Assembly: GCA_905221605.1 (NCBI GenBank)
Contig: CAJNDS010002439.1
Location: forward strand, 335,001-399,000
Origin: Symbiodinium natans
Lineage: Eukaryota > Sar > Dinophyceae > Suessiales > Symbiodiniaceae
DNA: 64,000 bases
Direction of reading: 5' to 3'
The notes beneath the pieces are model-generated. The model was not told where the DNA came from and searched no databases. It saw nothing but the letters and a program-made list of their open reading frames with translations. The translations under genes were made by a program, and so were the position numbers. Positions 11,553 through 23,739 of this stretch are shown here, piece after piece (the first letter of the stretch is position 1; every line of letters starts with the position of its first letter).

Positions 11553-11649
11553 TGGGATGTTCCCCTTATACCTTAAGGGGGATTATAGTAGGCTGTACTA
11601 TAGTCCCTATTAAGGACTCTTAGTATACGGGGGAACTGGAACGTCCCAA
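11553..11649. mobile_element. MITE-like element, family A
   Basis: It starts TGGGATGTTCCCC and ends GGAACGTCCCAA, with the shared core TATAGTCCCTATTAAGGACT. Compare 9452 and 25749. Confidence 0.6.
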
Positions 11650-13366
11650 CCTAAACCTCCCCAAAGACCCTTAAAAACAAAAAAAAACTTTCAGGCGCAG
11701 CACGGGTCGGTATTGCGCAGCACACCGTGGCCGAAGCCAGGGATCACCTTCCCCGAGGCCAGGGTTTCCTCGGAAAAACACGCAGGATTGGGTTTTTCGG
11801 TTTTGGGTGTAGGGTTTAGGGTTTAGGCCGAAACTGGGGGGGAGCTTCCTTGAAGCTTAACCTGGAATTCGCACCCCAAAACCCTCATGGAGTTTCGGGT
11901 TCAGGATTCAGGGTCTCGGGCAGTAAAGGTTTCAGGGTTAGGGTTAAGGGTTTAGGGATTTTAGGGTAGCATGTAAGAAGCTTCGCAGGGGGGTTCGAGG
12001 CTTAGAGCCAAGACCTTTATGTGGCGGTCCATTCTGAGGAGGCATCCTTGGCAAAGTCAGTCAACAGCTCCACTGTTGGCTCCTGTCCTTCGGTTTGGGG
12101 TCTAGGGTCTAGGGTCTAGGGTTTAGAGAGGGTAGCGCCCCTCGAAGCTGAAACGTCCCATCTACACTTGCACATGGTAGCTGGGATTCTGCAAAAAGAG
12201 CGAAGCGCTATAGCAACTGGCGCCCAGGGACAGGAGGCGCTGTAACGCTGTTGGAGTTTGAGGCTTCGGGTCCTTTCAGCGTCGCATGCGTGTTCTTCAG
12301 CCAGCGAAGGCACTCCTGGTCAGAACGGCAGACAAGAGCAGGGGCTTCCAGGCGACGTGCTGCTGTCAGTGCGGCTGAGCGCGTGGAGCAGAGCTTCACG
12401 CAAGAAACCTGACCACCTACCCTACAATCCCCACCACAGACCTACAAATCCCCATCAATCCAAACCTGCAAAAAGTTTTCGTCCACGCCTACGAGGGACA
12501 ACTTAGTGCACAAGGGCCTGGTTGGCCAGGCCATGGAGCGGACCCGCCTCTGGGATGCTCTGGGCTACGCTGGCCAGAGGACGTGCTTTAGGACCCAGGC
12601 TTTTGGAGCAAAATTGGCAGTTCGGGATCAGCATTCAAGCCCAGAAGAGGGGAGAAGGAGCAGACTCTGGGCCCGAGGCCAAGCCGCAGACTCCCGCAGC
12701 AAAGGAGTAGTACCTGGCAAGGCCCTCCAGCGAAACCCGCGACATGCCGCGCGAAATCCCCAATCGAGGTCCTACCCTAATGCAACCCCTGGAGGCAGAT
12801 GGACATGAGGTCCCCAACACGCACAAGTCGAAGCTCAGATATTCAGGGGCACGAGTCGCTCAAAGCGCTGCCGACCAGGTGCGTGGTGTGCGCCGACACG
12901 TTGCCCGCCTGCCGCAGCATCTTAAGTCAGACCTGGATTTCTATGGAATCCGAGTGGTTCAAGGATTTCAAGGTGATTGCACCCAAAAAAAGGAGAGAGA
13001 CGGACGACACCACACTGCACAGAGCTGGAAATATTCATCCCATTTGTTGCATGTTTTTTTGGCACTTCGGCCGGTCGCTAACTGTTTTTGTGTTGAGCTT
13101 GGGGGGCCTCATGGTCGGCATGGAGCATCAGGTACAGACGAGTGATGTCTTTGAACTTGTCGCTGTCGTTCACACCTGGGACCGCATGTTACATTGCAAA
13201 TTCACCACCTTCTCGACAGGTCTGAAGAGGCCAAAGAACAGCAAAGATAAACCTGGTCTCAGAAGGATGGTCTCAGTGGTGGGACTGAAGCAAGAAGCAG
13301 GATACATCGCACGCACTGAAAATCTTACCAGAAAGGCCCAAAGGACCAAAACCACCTTCAGCCTGT
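11650..13366. other. No recognised gene
   Basis: Mostly unique sequence with a few isolated telomere-like units near 11810 and 11940. A 198-codon plus-strand open frame (12799-13395) runs into the MITE at 13367 and resembles no family known to me; it is not called as a gene. Confidence 0.4.
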
Positions 13367-13465
13367 TGTTGGTTAGCAGGGAACGAGGGAATTAGGGCCC
13401 CATATATACCGTTCAAGGGATTATATAGGGCCTTCATTCCCTCATTCCCTGCTAACCAACAGTAA
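13367..13465. mobile_element. MITE-like element, family E
   Basis: A perfect 17-bp inverted repeat, TGTTGGTTAGCAGGGAA and its complement, lies at 13367-13383 and 13445-13461. The core GGGATTATATAGGGCC is shared with 32022-32092. No coding capacity. Confidence 0.65.
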
Positions 13466-13559
13466 GTCATCCCAGGTGCCAGGCCCAGCATGTTCGCGTA
13501 GTTGCCCGCCCAGTCCAGGGATGGGTCGCTGGGGATCTTGGAGCTTGAGATGGCGTGAG

Positions 13560-13701
13560 CTTGGAGCTTCATGGTACATATTAACTCACTTGTAAGCCCC
13601 TTAAGTGCCCTAATATGGTTATAAGTACAGCTATAAGTACAGTTATAAGTACAGGTATAAGTACAGGTATACTTGGTTCATAAGCACTATGAACCTCCAA
13701 G
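13560..13701. mobile_element. MITE-like element, family D, with an internal tandem repeat
   Basis: The ends are CTTGGAGCTTCATGGTAC and CACTATGAACCTCCAAG, matching 36066-36162. The core has five copies of a ten-base TATAAGTACAG-type unit (about 13619-13672) that the other copy lacks. Confidence 0.6.
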
Positions 13702-14020
13702 TAGGGGTTCTCACGGTCCTTTCAACACCAAGCTGGGACCGGGGCGTGCTTGCCATCCTTGAAGACGTTGCAAAAGATGCGCGCAGCAAGGATGGGGACT
13801 TTGGCCACCAGGGACAGGGCCTCAGGCATCCGAGCCCGGGCTTTACCGCGACTTGGGAGAGAGAACAAAACGCGTTGCCTCTCTATCAAAGCGTGTAACT
13901 GTACAGCAGGCTACCGATTTTTTTGTTACAGCATGTCTGCTGGTGTGCAGGGTCAGGTCCTGCTTTGTAGACGCGAGAACTCTGTAGCCCTTGCCTTGCT
14001 GCCGTGCTCCCTTGCCACCA

Positions 14021-14130
14021 TATGAGGGTTTCCGAAATTAGGGGTACCTTATCGGGGTCCTTATTACAAGGGATTCCTCCTATATGGGGCTCTATATAGG
14101 GGTCCCGTATTTTCGTAAACCCCCATATGA
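14021..14130 (+). mobile_element. MITE-like element, family B, with apparent target duplication
   Basis: The ends are GGGTTTCCGAAA and TTTTCGTAAACCCCC. ATATGA lies immediately on both sides, which could be a 6-bp target-site duplication. Internal blocks match the copies at 8144 and 35070. This is the cleanest copy of the family here. Confidence 0.65.
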
Positions 14131-14388
14131 GGTTGGGCCTTTTCCTTACCACCCCAAAAAGGGCGCCCCAGGAAAACACAGCCCAGGGCTCCCACTCCCC
14201 TGGCATGTGCGACCACTACCCGAAAACTCCTGAACCCGAAGCCCTGAACCCTCAACCACTGGTTCACTGCTCGGTGCGAGGCGTCCTCCAAGGTGACCTG
14301 CCTGAGCCCCAGCCGTCTTGCGCTGGAGATCAGCAATAACAACCACAATACTATAACCTGACAATCGTAGTAGTAATTCGCAGATAAC

Positions 14389-14436
14389 AGCAACAGCAAC
14401 GGCAACAGCAACAGCAACAGCAGCAGCAGCAGCAGT
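14389..14436 (+). repeat. CAACAG/CAG microsatellite
   Basis: AACAGCAACGGC-type hexamers grade into (CAG)n. Frames here translate to A/V or Q/L repeats and are not called as genes. Confidence 0.7.
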
Positions 14437-14767
14437 AGTGGTGGTAGAAACCGCAGTCGCAGTACTAGCGGTAGAAGTGAATGTCATTCCTTCGGCAGGG
14501 ATTCGGTTTCGGGATCCTTCCCAAACCTGAAACCTCAAACCCGGAGGTTCCAGACTCCCGAGGAAATTTTGGGGTTCAGGGTTTAGGGTTGCCGGGTTTA
14601 GGGATTCAGGGTTCAGGGTTAGGGTTCAGGGCTTGGGGCTTCGAAGGTTTGGCAAGGGTGGCCCTTGTCCGCGGGCTCCCGGCCAGTACTCAGACTTCTT
14701 CAGTGTGCCTGACCGGTAGGCCTGCCACATGGCTGTCAGGTTTGGGAAGAGGGCTGAACATGACTCT

Positions 14768-14896
14768 AGCCCTAAACCCTAAACCCTAAACCTCTAAACC
14801 CCTAAACCCCTAAACCCCTAAACCCCTAAACCCCTAAACCCCTAAACCCCTAAACCCCTAAACCCCTAAACCCCTAAACCCTAAACCCCTGAACTG
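14768..14896 (-). repeat. Octamer telomere-variant array, C-rich (CCCCTAAA)n
   Basis: About 14 units of CCCCTAAA flanked by a few CCCTAAA units. It is the same octamer as the block at 889-1325 in the opposite orientation. Confidence 0.9.
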
Positions 14897-14929
14897 AGTG
14901 TCCAGGGTGATTCCTGGATCACACAGGCT

Positions 14930-16085
14930 TTGGCTTGACCAAGTGGGCTATCCAAATCAACCCCCCATGGTATACTAGAATACTGAACAAAAGCATGTAC
15001 GTCAATGTACGATCATATGACGGTAATGTCCGAAACACACAAGAGAACCGACGATAAGCCACTGTAGCATGTAACTGGCCAAACATTTGCTGTCCCCAAT
15101 GCATTGTGTTATCATGGTATGCCATAACTACGCAAAAATGCGACAATGTACGGAGGCATACCATAATATACGACAACACACTACCATATACCAGAAATGT
15201 ACGACCACAAATACTAAACTCTCCCTTAGTATACTGTAGCACTCCATATGATACTACCAGTAGACTGTACTACGATATACTATGATAGACGACAATTGTA
15301 TCATGCTTCTCAGCACCGAGGAGAGAAGGAATAGATTGGAGAAAATGAGCAGCAAGCGGCCTTGAGGCGCAGGAGGGTGCGTTGTCTACCGGCGTAGTTA
15401 AAGGGAACACTTGAAAAAGGAGTCGAGTCCAGAAGTCCTGCTGCTTACGAAGAAGATAGCCTCACGACGAGCTCTCACGAGCCTTGCCAAACTCGCTTGT
15501 CGGCTGCAATGCCAGCAGCCCCATGGCAAGCTGTGTCATGGGGTGGGTGTCCTGCCACAGTTGCGGATTGACTTGAGGGAGTCGATCTTTTTGAGGAGGT
15601 CCCAATTCCGAACCTTAGGTTCTGCTGGGATCCCGCAGCCTGTCCTCGTCAGCCCTTAACAAAAACCGTTGCCGCACATTGTCATAAACCCCTAGCTACC
15701 AAGCGCAAGCAAAAGTTGTTTTTGTTGCATACAATAACAGCTTATGTACATCATCTTGCATTCATTTGTAGCTTGTTATATTCTGTTGTCTTCTGTTCTG
15801 TCCTGCTCTATGTTCGTATGTTGTGCTAGATTTTGTTCTGTTACGTGATATGATGCCGTGTATGCCAGCTTCTGGCATGTTCCATTATGGGACTACATAC
15901 TTTGGTACACTAGGACATCGTGAAGTGTAGCATTGTATAGTACATGTACAAATATACAATATAGCCAATTAATATGCATGACATAGTGACATAGTAGCAA
16001 AAAAGCGTCTAGAACTTTGAGCCGCTCACAGACAATGTCGCATATTACGTTGTCTTGTAGTGGAATATAGAAATACGTTTGTATA
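14930..16085. repeat. Two AT-rich degenerate repeat tracts rich in TACGA/CCATA motifs
   Basis: At 14960-15300 and 15700-16085 words such as TGTACGA, TACCATA, ACGACAA and TATACTA recur at irregular spacing. This looks like an old decayed satellite. The stretch between (15300-15700) is unique and holds no supported gene. Confidence 0.4.
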
Positions 16086-17796
16086 TTAGAGTAGGGTAGC
16101 ACATTCCCCATCTTCCCCATCCTTGGGAATGCTGTCAATCAGCTTGACCACGTCGGCAGGGAGCGCAGACCGCTTGTGGAGCTCTTCGTTGAGGGCCTGA
16201 AACTGAGAACCCCCACCCCCAAAGAACACCTCCCATACATGCCCTAAAGTGAACTGAGTGATGGGGGTCCTTAAGGGGTCCCTCCCCCCCCCCCCATGGT
16301 CTTGTTCTTCCTCACGCGTAACGAACTCACCCTGAATTCCGAGCCTTGACTTCGGCATCTGTGGGGATTTCGTCTGTCAGCAAAAGCCAGAAAGACGCCT
16401 CACGGTTTGAGGCATCAGCTCTCGGATGTGCGCACAGATGGCGCTCTAGGGCAGAGGAGGAACCAATGCTTGGCGTGCTGCTGCGGGAGCACATCATCAC
16501 GCCGACGCAGCTACCATAAGTGCTGGATCAGTTGCTACTGTGCTGCAAGGAGGTGTTGATGAAAATTGCTGGAGCCCCCGTTGCAGGATACAGCTTGCTT
16601 ATCACCGTCTCTCTGCCTGAAAGCCCAAGATGCACTCTCCGAAAGTACACCTCTCCAGTCCAGGTCACCCTACGCAACCCTACCCAACCCGTGGGCACCA
16701 TCCCTTGCCTCGGGCAGGCCGATCTTGCTGCCGGGGGCCTTGGGCAGCTGATCCATGCACTCCTGGTCCGGAGGAGACATTTCAGGGGTCAGCTCTGGCT
16801 TCCTGCGGCTGTTGGAGGCCGTGCCCTTTTAAAAAAGTCCTGCAGCGTGCGGCCCCGGTAGCGGATGCCCTCCATCGGGTCCTCCACATGGAAGGGCACA
16901 ACCCCTCGGGCCCTAGAGGATCATCCTAAACCTGGTCAAACTCTGAGGAGCTCTTTTGTCTGCAAGATGCACGTGCCGATTCCAAATTTCGGGGCGTCGG
17001 AGCTCTCCCGTCAAACTCCGATCTCTGTCCAGCAGGGAGGTCTCGCTGATCATGCACTTGATGCCTCGCATGCCACCAATGCACCTTGGCTTCTGGTGCC
17101 TGTGGAGCTTTTAGCTCATGCTTGCACGAGGCCTTGGTGACTTGTAGACCTGGGGATGTGATATCTTTGCTGTACTCCCTCCTCAAGGCAGTTTGAGGGC
17201 TGTTCAGACTAAGTCCCTGGCCAAACGATGGCAGCCGCGATACAAGGCAGTCCCGCAGATAGCTAGACAGGGCGCAGACCCCTAAACCAACACCCTAAGC
17301 CCCCTAAACCTCTGCCTCAACAGGAGCTTCACGCCAAGCCTCGTATCTCTTCAACCCACAACCAATGCAAAGTGTAAGCGCCTGGTGCCTTCTCAAAGTC
17401 TCCCCTCTTGGCTGGGCCCTGCTTCTGCACTAAACGTCGGCTGCTTTGCTGAGGGGGCGGGCTGTCCAACCGTCGCGTCTCCCAGGGACTTGTCTCCATG
17501 TTCCTGCGAACCGCGTGCTTCAACATTGCGCAAACTGCGCATTGGAAGCCAGCTCTGCAGCAAACGGACTAGAGGCAAAGACTACCGTATGCGCAATCTT
17601 CTAGGACAGAGATTCTGGATCCAGGGAAGGGACGGGAAGCCTGATATCAACCCCCTCCGATCTCTGGGGTCGATACGTTTTGAGATCTGCAGAACAATCC
17701 TTTCCTGATCGTTGAAGGTGCCAACAAGAGGCCGGCGTAGTTCTGATGCACCTCCCATATCCAATAACCCTACACCCCAAATCCCTCTCAACTTTT
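16086..17796. other. No recognised gene
   Basis: Unique GC-balanced sequence. Overlapping open frames of 60-113 codons occur on both strands, with no domain and no bias that decides between strands. Confidence 0.4.
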
Positions 17797-18060
17797 GCCT
17801 TGAAACCCTAACCCTGAACCCCTAAGCCCGAAACCCTAATCCTGAACGCAGAGCCCAGGCCTTCCTAAGCGCCTGGAACTGCGGCGTCTTCTTGTCCGCC
17901 AGCGCCTTTGCTCCGGCTCTTGTGCTACGCCCTTTGCACGCTAGCCTCATGTCCTAGCCTATGCACCTTCTGGGGTTTGGGGTTTAGGGTTTAAGGTCTA
18001 GGGTTTAGGGTTTAGGGCCTTAGGGTTTCGGATTTAGGACTCAGGGCCTTTAACGTTTAG
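17797..18060. repeat. Short telomere-like runs in opposite orientations
   Basis: C-rich units lie at 17797-17845 and G-rich units (TTTAGGG, CTTAGGG) at 17970-18060, separated by about 120 bp of unique DNA. From 18061 to 19069 no supported gene is seen. Confidence 0.6.
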
Positions 18061-19069
18061 GGCCAGGAGACTCTGGACTCCAAATGTGGCTCAAGGTCCT
18101 CCCCGGTCTAGCTTCCAAGCTTCCAACACCCGCGCCTTGATCTTGGACTGGAGCGTGCTGACGATGGCGCTCTGAGAGAAGGCACGGCGCCTCGACCCCG
18201 GGGGCCCCGCAGACGAAGCTCAAGGCAAGCATGTATGGGCTGAATTTGCTGAATGACTCTGACAGAGGCGATTACGTTGCAAGCGGTTGTCCGCGCTTGT
18301 CTCATCTGAGCTACTGCAATTCCAGGCCGGCAGGAGCCAACTTCGCACCAGGACTGAGCGGGCGGCTGGATGGGCGTTGACAGGCTCCTGCAAAGCACCT
18401 GGACATGTTGGGGTAATCGTTTCTGGTCAGCTATAAAAACTGCGAACTTCGAGTTGCAACAGCAACTGCGACGAAAAAAGATCGCGGAAAGTTACAGAAA
18501 TTCCCCGATCTGCCCGACGCCTTGCGCATCATGGCCCAGAAACGGAACGACCAGCGCAGAGGGACGGGGAACACTGTGCGAGCTGAAATACTGGGCCAAA
18601 GGTGCCACAAGAGGGGTTCGGCTTGAGGGGGGGGGCCTTGGGATGAAGATCAGGGGCTCTGAGTTGGAAGGCTTTGGGGGGTGAAGCTGGCGGGTTGCAC
18701 AGCAAGGGACTTCAACGCACGTCAGGATCAGGGGTCTGCGGGTCTGGGTTGCTATGGCAGCTACTACATATATTCTGCAAAGCGCTCAAACTTCAGTCTT
18801 CGCCTCAAACCTCAGCCTTAGTCTTCGCAGCCTGGAGTTCATGTGGACCCGTGCGTCGTTTGGACGTGCGTGTACTACAAGGCAGTCCCCAAGTCCCAGA
18901 GCCCCTCCTAGCCGACATAGGATGATGCAAAGCTCGCAGGTATCTCTCGTGGGGACTCATGGAGGGCTGGAAGTCCCCGAAGAAAAATTGCAGCTGCTAA
19001 TGCAGAGTTGTACTGAGCAACGACTCCAAGTCCTTAATCCGAAAAGCTGGAGTGATGCCTTTGACGCCT

Positions 19070-19150
19070 TAGCCCTAAACCCTAAACCCTAACGCCTAAC
19101 CCCTGAACCCTAACCCCTAAACCCTAAACCCTAAAGCCTAAACCCTAAAC
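19070..19150 (-). repeat. C-rich telomere-like array
   Basis: CCCTAAA, CCCTAAC and CCTAACG units, about 11 copies. Confidence 0.8.
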
Positions 19151-19454
19151 CTGCTCCGCCATTTCAGAATTAGCATCTATAACAAAGCTATTCAATTGCG
19201 ACCTTCAACGGGAAGTTCTATGCGACGTGGGCACTCCAAGAACATGACCCTCCGAAAAAATCAGGGTTTCAAGTTGAAGAAGGCCCCCTCCGGCGCACTC
19301 AGGGTTGCAAGTTGAGCCCAAGAAGGCCCCTCCCATTATTGAAATTAAGCCGAAGAAGGCCCCTCCAGCGAAAATCTGGGTTTCAAGTTGGGCCCAAGAA
19401 TCCGGCGAAATCAAGGTTTGAAATTGAGCCCAAGAAAGCCCCTCCGATGATGTC

Positions 19455-19835
19455 AGGGCTTCTTTTTTTTGCTGTGGAGGCCTTGCGCGTTTTTTTTGTT
19501 GTGGAGGCCTTCTGCTTTTTTTTGCTGTGGAGGCCTTGCGCGATTTTTTTGCTGCGGAGGCCTTGCGCGTTTTTTTTTGCTGTAGGGGCTTTGTGGGTTT
19601 TTTTGCTGTAGGGGCTTTGTGGTTTGTTTTTGCTGTGGAGCTTGGTGCGTTTTTGTTTTGTTGTGGAGGCCTTGCGCGTTTTTTTTTTTTTGCTGTGGAG
19701 GCCTTGCGCGTCTTTTTGCTGTGGAGGCCTTGCGTTTTTTTTCTGTGCTGTGGAGGCCTTGCACATTTGTTTTTGCTGTGGAGGCCTTGCACGTTTCGTT
19801 TTTTTGCTGTGGAGGCCTTGCGCGTTTTTTGGCTT
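19455..19835 (+). repeat. Tandem repeat of GCTGTGGAGGCCTTGCGCG plus T-run
   Basis: About 13 units of 25-32 bp, each a T7-T13 run followed by GCTGTGGAGGCCTTGCGCG or a variant. The length of the T run changes from unit to unit, so the frame drifts. Antisense frames giving K/A/S/P-rich peptides are translations of this repeat. Three further copies lie at about 21078-21165. Confidence 0.85.
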
Positions 19836-19867
19836 GAAGCACGCTTTGCAAGGTTTAGGGCTGGTTT

Positions 19868-20010
19868 CGGGTAGGGTTTAGGGTTTAGGGTTTAGGGTTC
19901 AGGGTTCAGGGTTCAGGGCTCAGGGTTTAGGGGTTTAGGGTGTAGGGTTTAGGGTTCAAGGGTTTAAGGGTTTTGGGTTCTAGGGTTCAGGGTTTAGGGT
20001 CTAGGCTTTT
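19868..20010 (+). repeat. TTTAGGG/TTCAGGG array
   Basis: About 19 units, mixed TTTAGGG, TTCAGGG and TGTAGGG. Confidence 0.8.
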
Positions 20011-21318
20011 TTTGCAGCACGCTTAGCCGTGAAATAAACAGCGGGGGGGTTGGGGGGGGCGCACAGCCCCCCCCCCCATACCCAAACACAATGCTCGTAC
20101 GATGGGTTTCAACAAGAGGCAGCGGGGGGGTTGGGGGGGCCGCAGCCCCCCCCATTTGCAAACACACGGCTCGCACGACGGGTTTCAACAAGATTCAAAT
20201 GTTTTGCAGCACGCTTGCACGGCTAAAAAAAGGGGGAGGGTTGGGGGGGGCGCACTGCCCCCCCCCCCATACCCAAACACAATGCTCGTACGATGGGTTT
20301 CAACAAGAGGCAGCGGGGGGGTTGGGGGGCCGCAGCCCCCCCCATTTGCAAACACACGGCTCGCACGACGGGTTTCAACAAGATTCAAATGTTTTGCAGC
20401 ACGCTTGCAAGGCTAAAAAAAGCGGGAGGGTTGGGGGGGGGCGCAGCCCCCCCCATTTGCAAACACAATGCTCGTACGATGGGTTTCAACAAGAGGCAGC
20501 GGGGGTGTTGGGGGGGGGCGCAGCCCCCCCCATTTGCAAACACACGGCTCGCACGACAGGTTTCAACAAGATTCAAACGTTTTGCAGCACGCTTGCACGG
20601 CAAAAAAAAAGCGGGGGGGTTGGGGGGGGCGCAGCCCCCCCCATTTGCAAACACAATGCTCGTACGATGGGTTTCAACAAGATTCACATACTTTGAAGCA
20701 CGCTTTGTACGGCTTTAAAACCAAAAAAAGCAGAGGGGTTGGGGGGGGTGCATGTACGATGGGTTTCAACAAGGTTCATATGGGTCATGTGCTTTGAAGC
20801 ATGCTTGCGCGGCCAAAAACAGTGGGGGGGGTGTTGGGGGGGGGGGCACAGCCCCCCCCCCCCATTTGCAAACACAATCATACTCAACTTTGAAGCACGC
20901 TTCTGCACGACTTTGAAGAGAAAAACAGAAGGCAGCGGCGGGGTTGGGGGGGGCGCAGTCCCCCCCATTTGCAAACACACGGCTCGCACGACCGGCTTCA
21001 ACAAGATTCATATGTTTTGCAGCACGCTTGCACGTCTAAAAACAAACAGCGGGGGGGCTGGGGGGGGCGCAGCCGCGTTTTGTTTTTTGCTGTGGAGGCC
21101 GGGCGCGTTGTTTTTTTGCTGTGGAGGCCGGGCCGGTTTTTTTTTGCTCCGGAGGCGCGGGCTGGCTAAAAATAAACAGCGGGGGGGTTGGAGGGGGCGC
21201 AGCCCCCCCCCCATTTGCAAACACAATGCTCGTACGATGGGTTTCAACAAGAGGCAGCGGGGGGGTTGGGGGGGGCGCAGCCCCCCCCATTTGCAAACAC
21301 ACGGCTCGCACCATGCTG
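20011..21318 (+). repeat. Dimeric G-tract/C-tract hairpin repeat block
   Basis: About ten units share the word GGTTTCAACAAGA and a hairpin of the form GGGGGGG-CGCAG-CCCCCCC preceded by a second G run. Two unit types alternate. One has ACACGGCTCGCACGACGGG and continues into TTTTGCAGCACGCTTGCA; the other has ACAATGCTCGTACGATGGG and continues into AGGCAGC. The dimer period is about 193 bp. Related units occur at 42372-42725. Open frames through it are repeat translations. Confidence 0.85.
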
Positions 21319-21639
21319 AAGTTTGCCCATGGAGCAATTCAGGGTTAATTGGGTCGAACGTGTGTTGGACCCCCTGGGAACCTTTAAAAAGCCTTCTGAG
21401 GACCCTCGCAAGATCTGCCTGTGGATCCGTTGGGGTAGCGCTGAGAGCATGTGGAGACCAACAAAAAACAACAATAATCAAAACAATGACAATAGTAACA
21501 ATAACAGAATAACAACTAATGATTAACCAATGATAACCACTACTTGGTTGTGCACAGATCGCTCTGGGGCCCCGAGCTACCACGTAGCGAACCGCTCCCG
21601 CGGCTTGAGAAGCTTCGGGGGCCGCAGGTAAACCTCGCA

Positions 21640-21960
21640 TCACGCCATCCATGCGTGCATCATCCATCACGAAAACCATCGCGACATCCCACTCACGCAT
21701 CAACGATAACGAAGAGCCTTCATGGAGACCACGTGCCATCCATCACGACATCCATCACGACATTCATCCATGCATCAAGGAGAACAAAGAACCTTCACGA
21801 AGACTACCTGCCATCCATCAGGACATCAATAACGAAGAACCTTCACGAAGACACGAAGAACCTTCACGAACACCGCCTTTATCAGGACGTCCATCACGAC
21901 ATCGATAACGAAAAAACTTTCACGAAAACCACTTCCGCTGCGACGACACTGACTAAGGAA
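21640..21960 (+). repeat. Degenerate tandem repeat (CATCACGACATC / AACCTTCACGAAGA)
   Basis: Two short unit types, CATCCATCACGACATC and GAAGAACCTTCACGAAGAC, recur irregularly over 320 bp. No gene is called. From 21961 to 22794 the sequence is unique, without a supported gene. Confidence 0.6.
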
Positions 21961-22794
21961 TTGTCATGACAGCGGGGGCCTCCTGAGCTTCTCTTTCGCG
22001 CTCCTGCAGAGCAGTGGAAGACTAACACAGGTGAGGCCTCCCACGAGTGGAGGTTTGGCCGATCGCACCGCTACACAGGCCTTTGGGGTTCAGGGTTTAC
22101 GGGTTTCGGGGTTTCGGGGTTTAGGGGCTCTCCAATTTGGGGTTTGCTAGCTGGACGACCGCCGCTGCCTCATCGGCCACGACCTCCTCGCTGAGTGCAT
22201 CTCAGCGGGCAGGAGGGTAGAGTTTGGAATTTAGGGATGGGGTGTGGGGGTTTAGGGTTCGGGCTTCGGGTCTAGGGTTTGTTTCGGGAATCATGTTCTG
22301 CAGCGGTAGGGCCTTAGGTGTGTGATGCAGCAATTACTTGGCGGTTCGCGGTCTGCGCTTAGAACCTCCCTTAAGTAGCCCCTCAGCATGTCGTTTCGTA
22401 GATCTCGTTTGGAACAGATTCCCCCAATGTGCACGCGTGACAAGAACGACTTCACACAAGACGTCAGGACTTAAAACAACCTGGTGTGCTTCTTGTGGCC
22501 TTGCCTGATGATCACCCAAACGGACCAGGGTGAGCTAGCGACCACAAAGACGACAATTAAACTTTAAAACCGCTTCAAGTTGCGCACGCACACTGTTTTC
22601 TTAAACTTTTTGGGTGTCCCCCTCAGAAACCTGCGGCCCAAACCCATATGCCTACATGGCTGAAGCCCATCAACATACTGAGGGGCTTGCTCCACTCTTG
22701 CCGCTTCTTGAAGCGGCGCTGCACGTCAGCGGCCAGCGCATGAGAGGCAGCGATCAGCGACGGCATCCTGGTTCTGGTGGCGCGTGTGGGGTGG

Positions 22795-22922
22795 AGAGAG
22801 TGAGAGAGTGAGAGAGTGAGAGAGTGAGAGAGTGAGAGACAGTGAGAGACAGTGAGAGACAGTGAGAGAGTGAGAGACTGAGAGAGTGAGAGAGTGAGAG
22901 TGTGAGAGTGTGAGAGTGTGAG
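22795..22922 (+). repeat. (GAGAGT)n/(GAGAGACA)n microsatellite
   Basis: Uninterrupted GAGAGTGA/GAGAGACAGT units with a GTGTGAGA tail. Antisense H/S/L-rich frames are artefacts of it. Confidence 0.85.
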
Positions 22923-23007
22923 AGCCGGGGGTTCGGTTCTCTCCAAGTCCCCCTTGTCATAGGAGCTGAGAGGAAAGGTCTTACTCACCTCGCAAAAAAC
23001 TACCACG

Positions 23008-23155
23008 TCTAGGGTTTAGGGTTTAGGGTTTAGGGTTTAGGGTTTGGGGTTTAGGGTTTAGGGTTTAGGTTTAGGGTTTAGGGTTTAGGGTTTAGGGTTT
23101 AGGGTTTAGGGTTTAGGGTTTAGGGTGAGTTTAGGGTGAGTTTAGGGTTTAAGGT
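23008..23155 (+). repeat. TTTAGGG array
   Basis: About 19 units with two 10-base variants (GTGAGTTTAG) at the right end. Confidence 0.9.
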
Positions 23156-23739
23156 CCCATGATTTCAAGTTGCCTCCCGGACGCATCAGTGTAAGCACGC
23201 CCCACCCAACCCCCCATGCCCCACCCCCAGCACCGAAAAACAGGGGGCACCGCTACTGTCCCCAAAAAACCAATATGGTTTTATGCACGTTTATGGCCGG
23301 AGGCTTGCCGCCTGATGTCTCACAGCACTTCCTGCTTGGGTCAGGGCATGTCAGGGCCCCAAACCCATCCGCATCAGCCATCTGTGCCCTCCAAGTTCAC
23401 CTCCCAGGGCCCCAGACGCATCAGTGTAAGCGTATCCAATGTCTCCCACCCACCAGCTTGCCGCACCCCCAGCACCGATCTTCAAAAGCAAGCTCCCAAA
23501 ACGTCAAGCCCCTATAAAATCACATCAGCTCGGGCGGCCCCGCCACTGTCAACAAAAAATCCCGCGCACTACCCTGCGGCGAGTGCTTCGAGCCTTCCAA
23601 CAAAAATTTAAATCAAAGACACCTTTACGTCATGACGGCCACGGCCCAGCCTTGAAAGCTTCGAGCCCCTTTGTTGGGTCCTAACAGCTAAGGGCACATC
23701 GCATCCACGGCTAACACGTCCAACACCTCTGATGCTCCA

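Noticed and set aside
12799-13395. A 198-codon plus-strand gene
   Set aside because: It runs into a MITE end, contains low-complexity stretches and matches no family; chance openness in GC-rich DNA cannot be excluded.
19205-19881. Antisense K/A/S/P/Q-rich proteins resembling histone-like or collagen-like repeats
   Set aside because: They are produced by the T-run plus GCTGTGGAGGCCTT tandem repeat, with equally long frames in several registers.
20091-21739. Several 100-257-codon frames rich in glycine and proline
   Set aside because: They read through the G-tract/C-tract hairpin repeats; frame length follows repeat length and both strands are open.
22623-23006. Serine/leucine/histidine-rich protein of 127 codons on the minus strand
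   Set aside because: It is a translation of the GAGAGT/GAGAGACA microsatellite.
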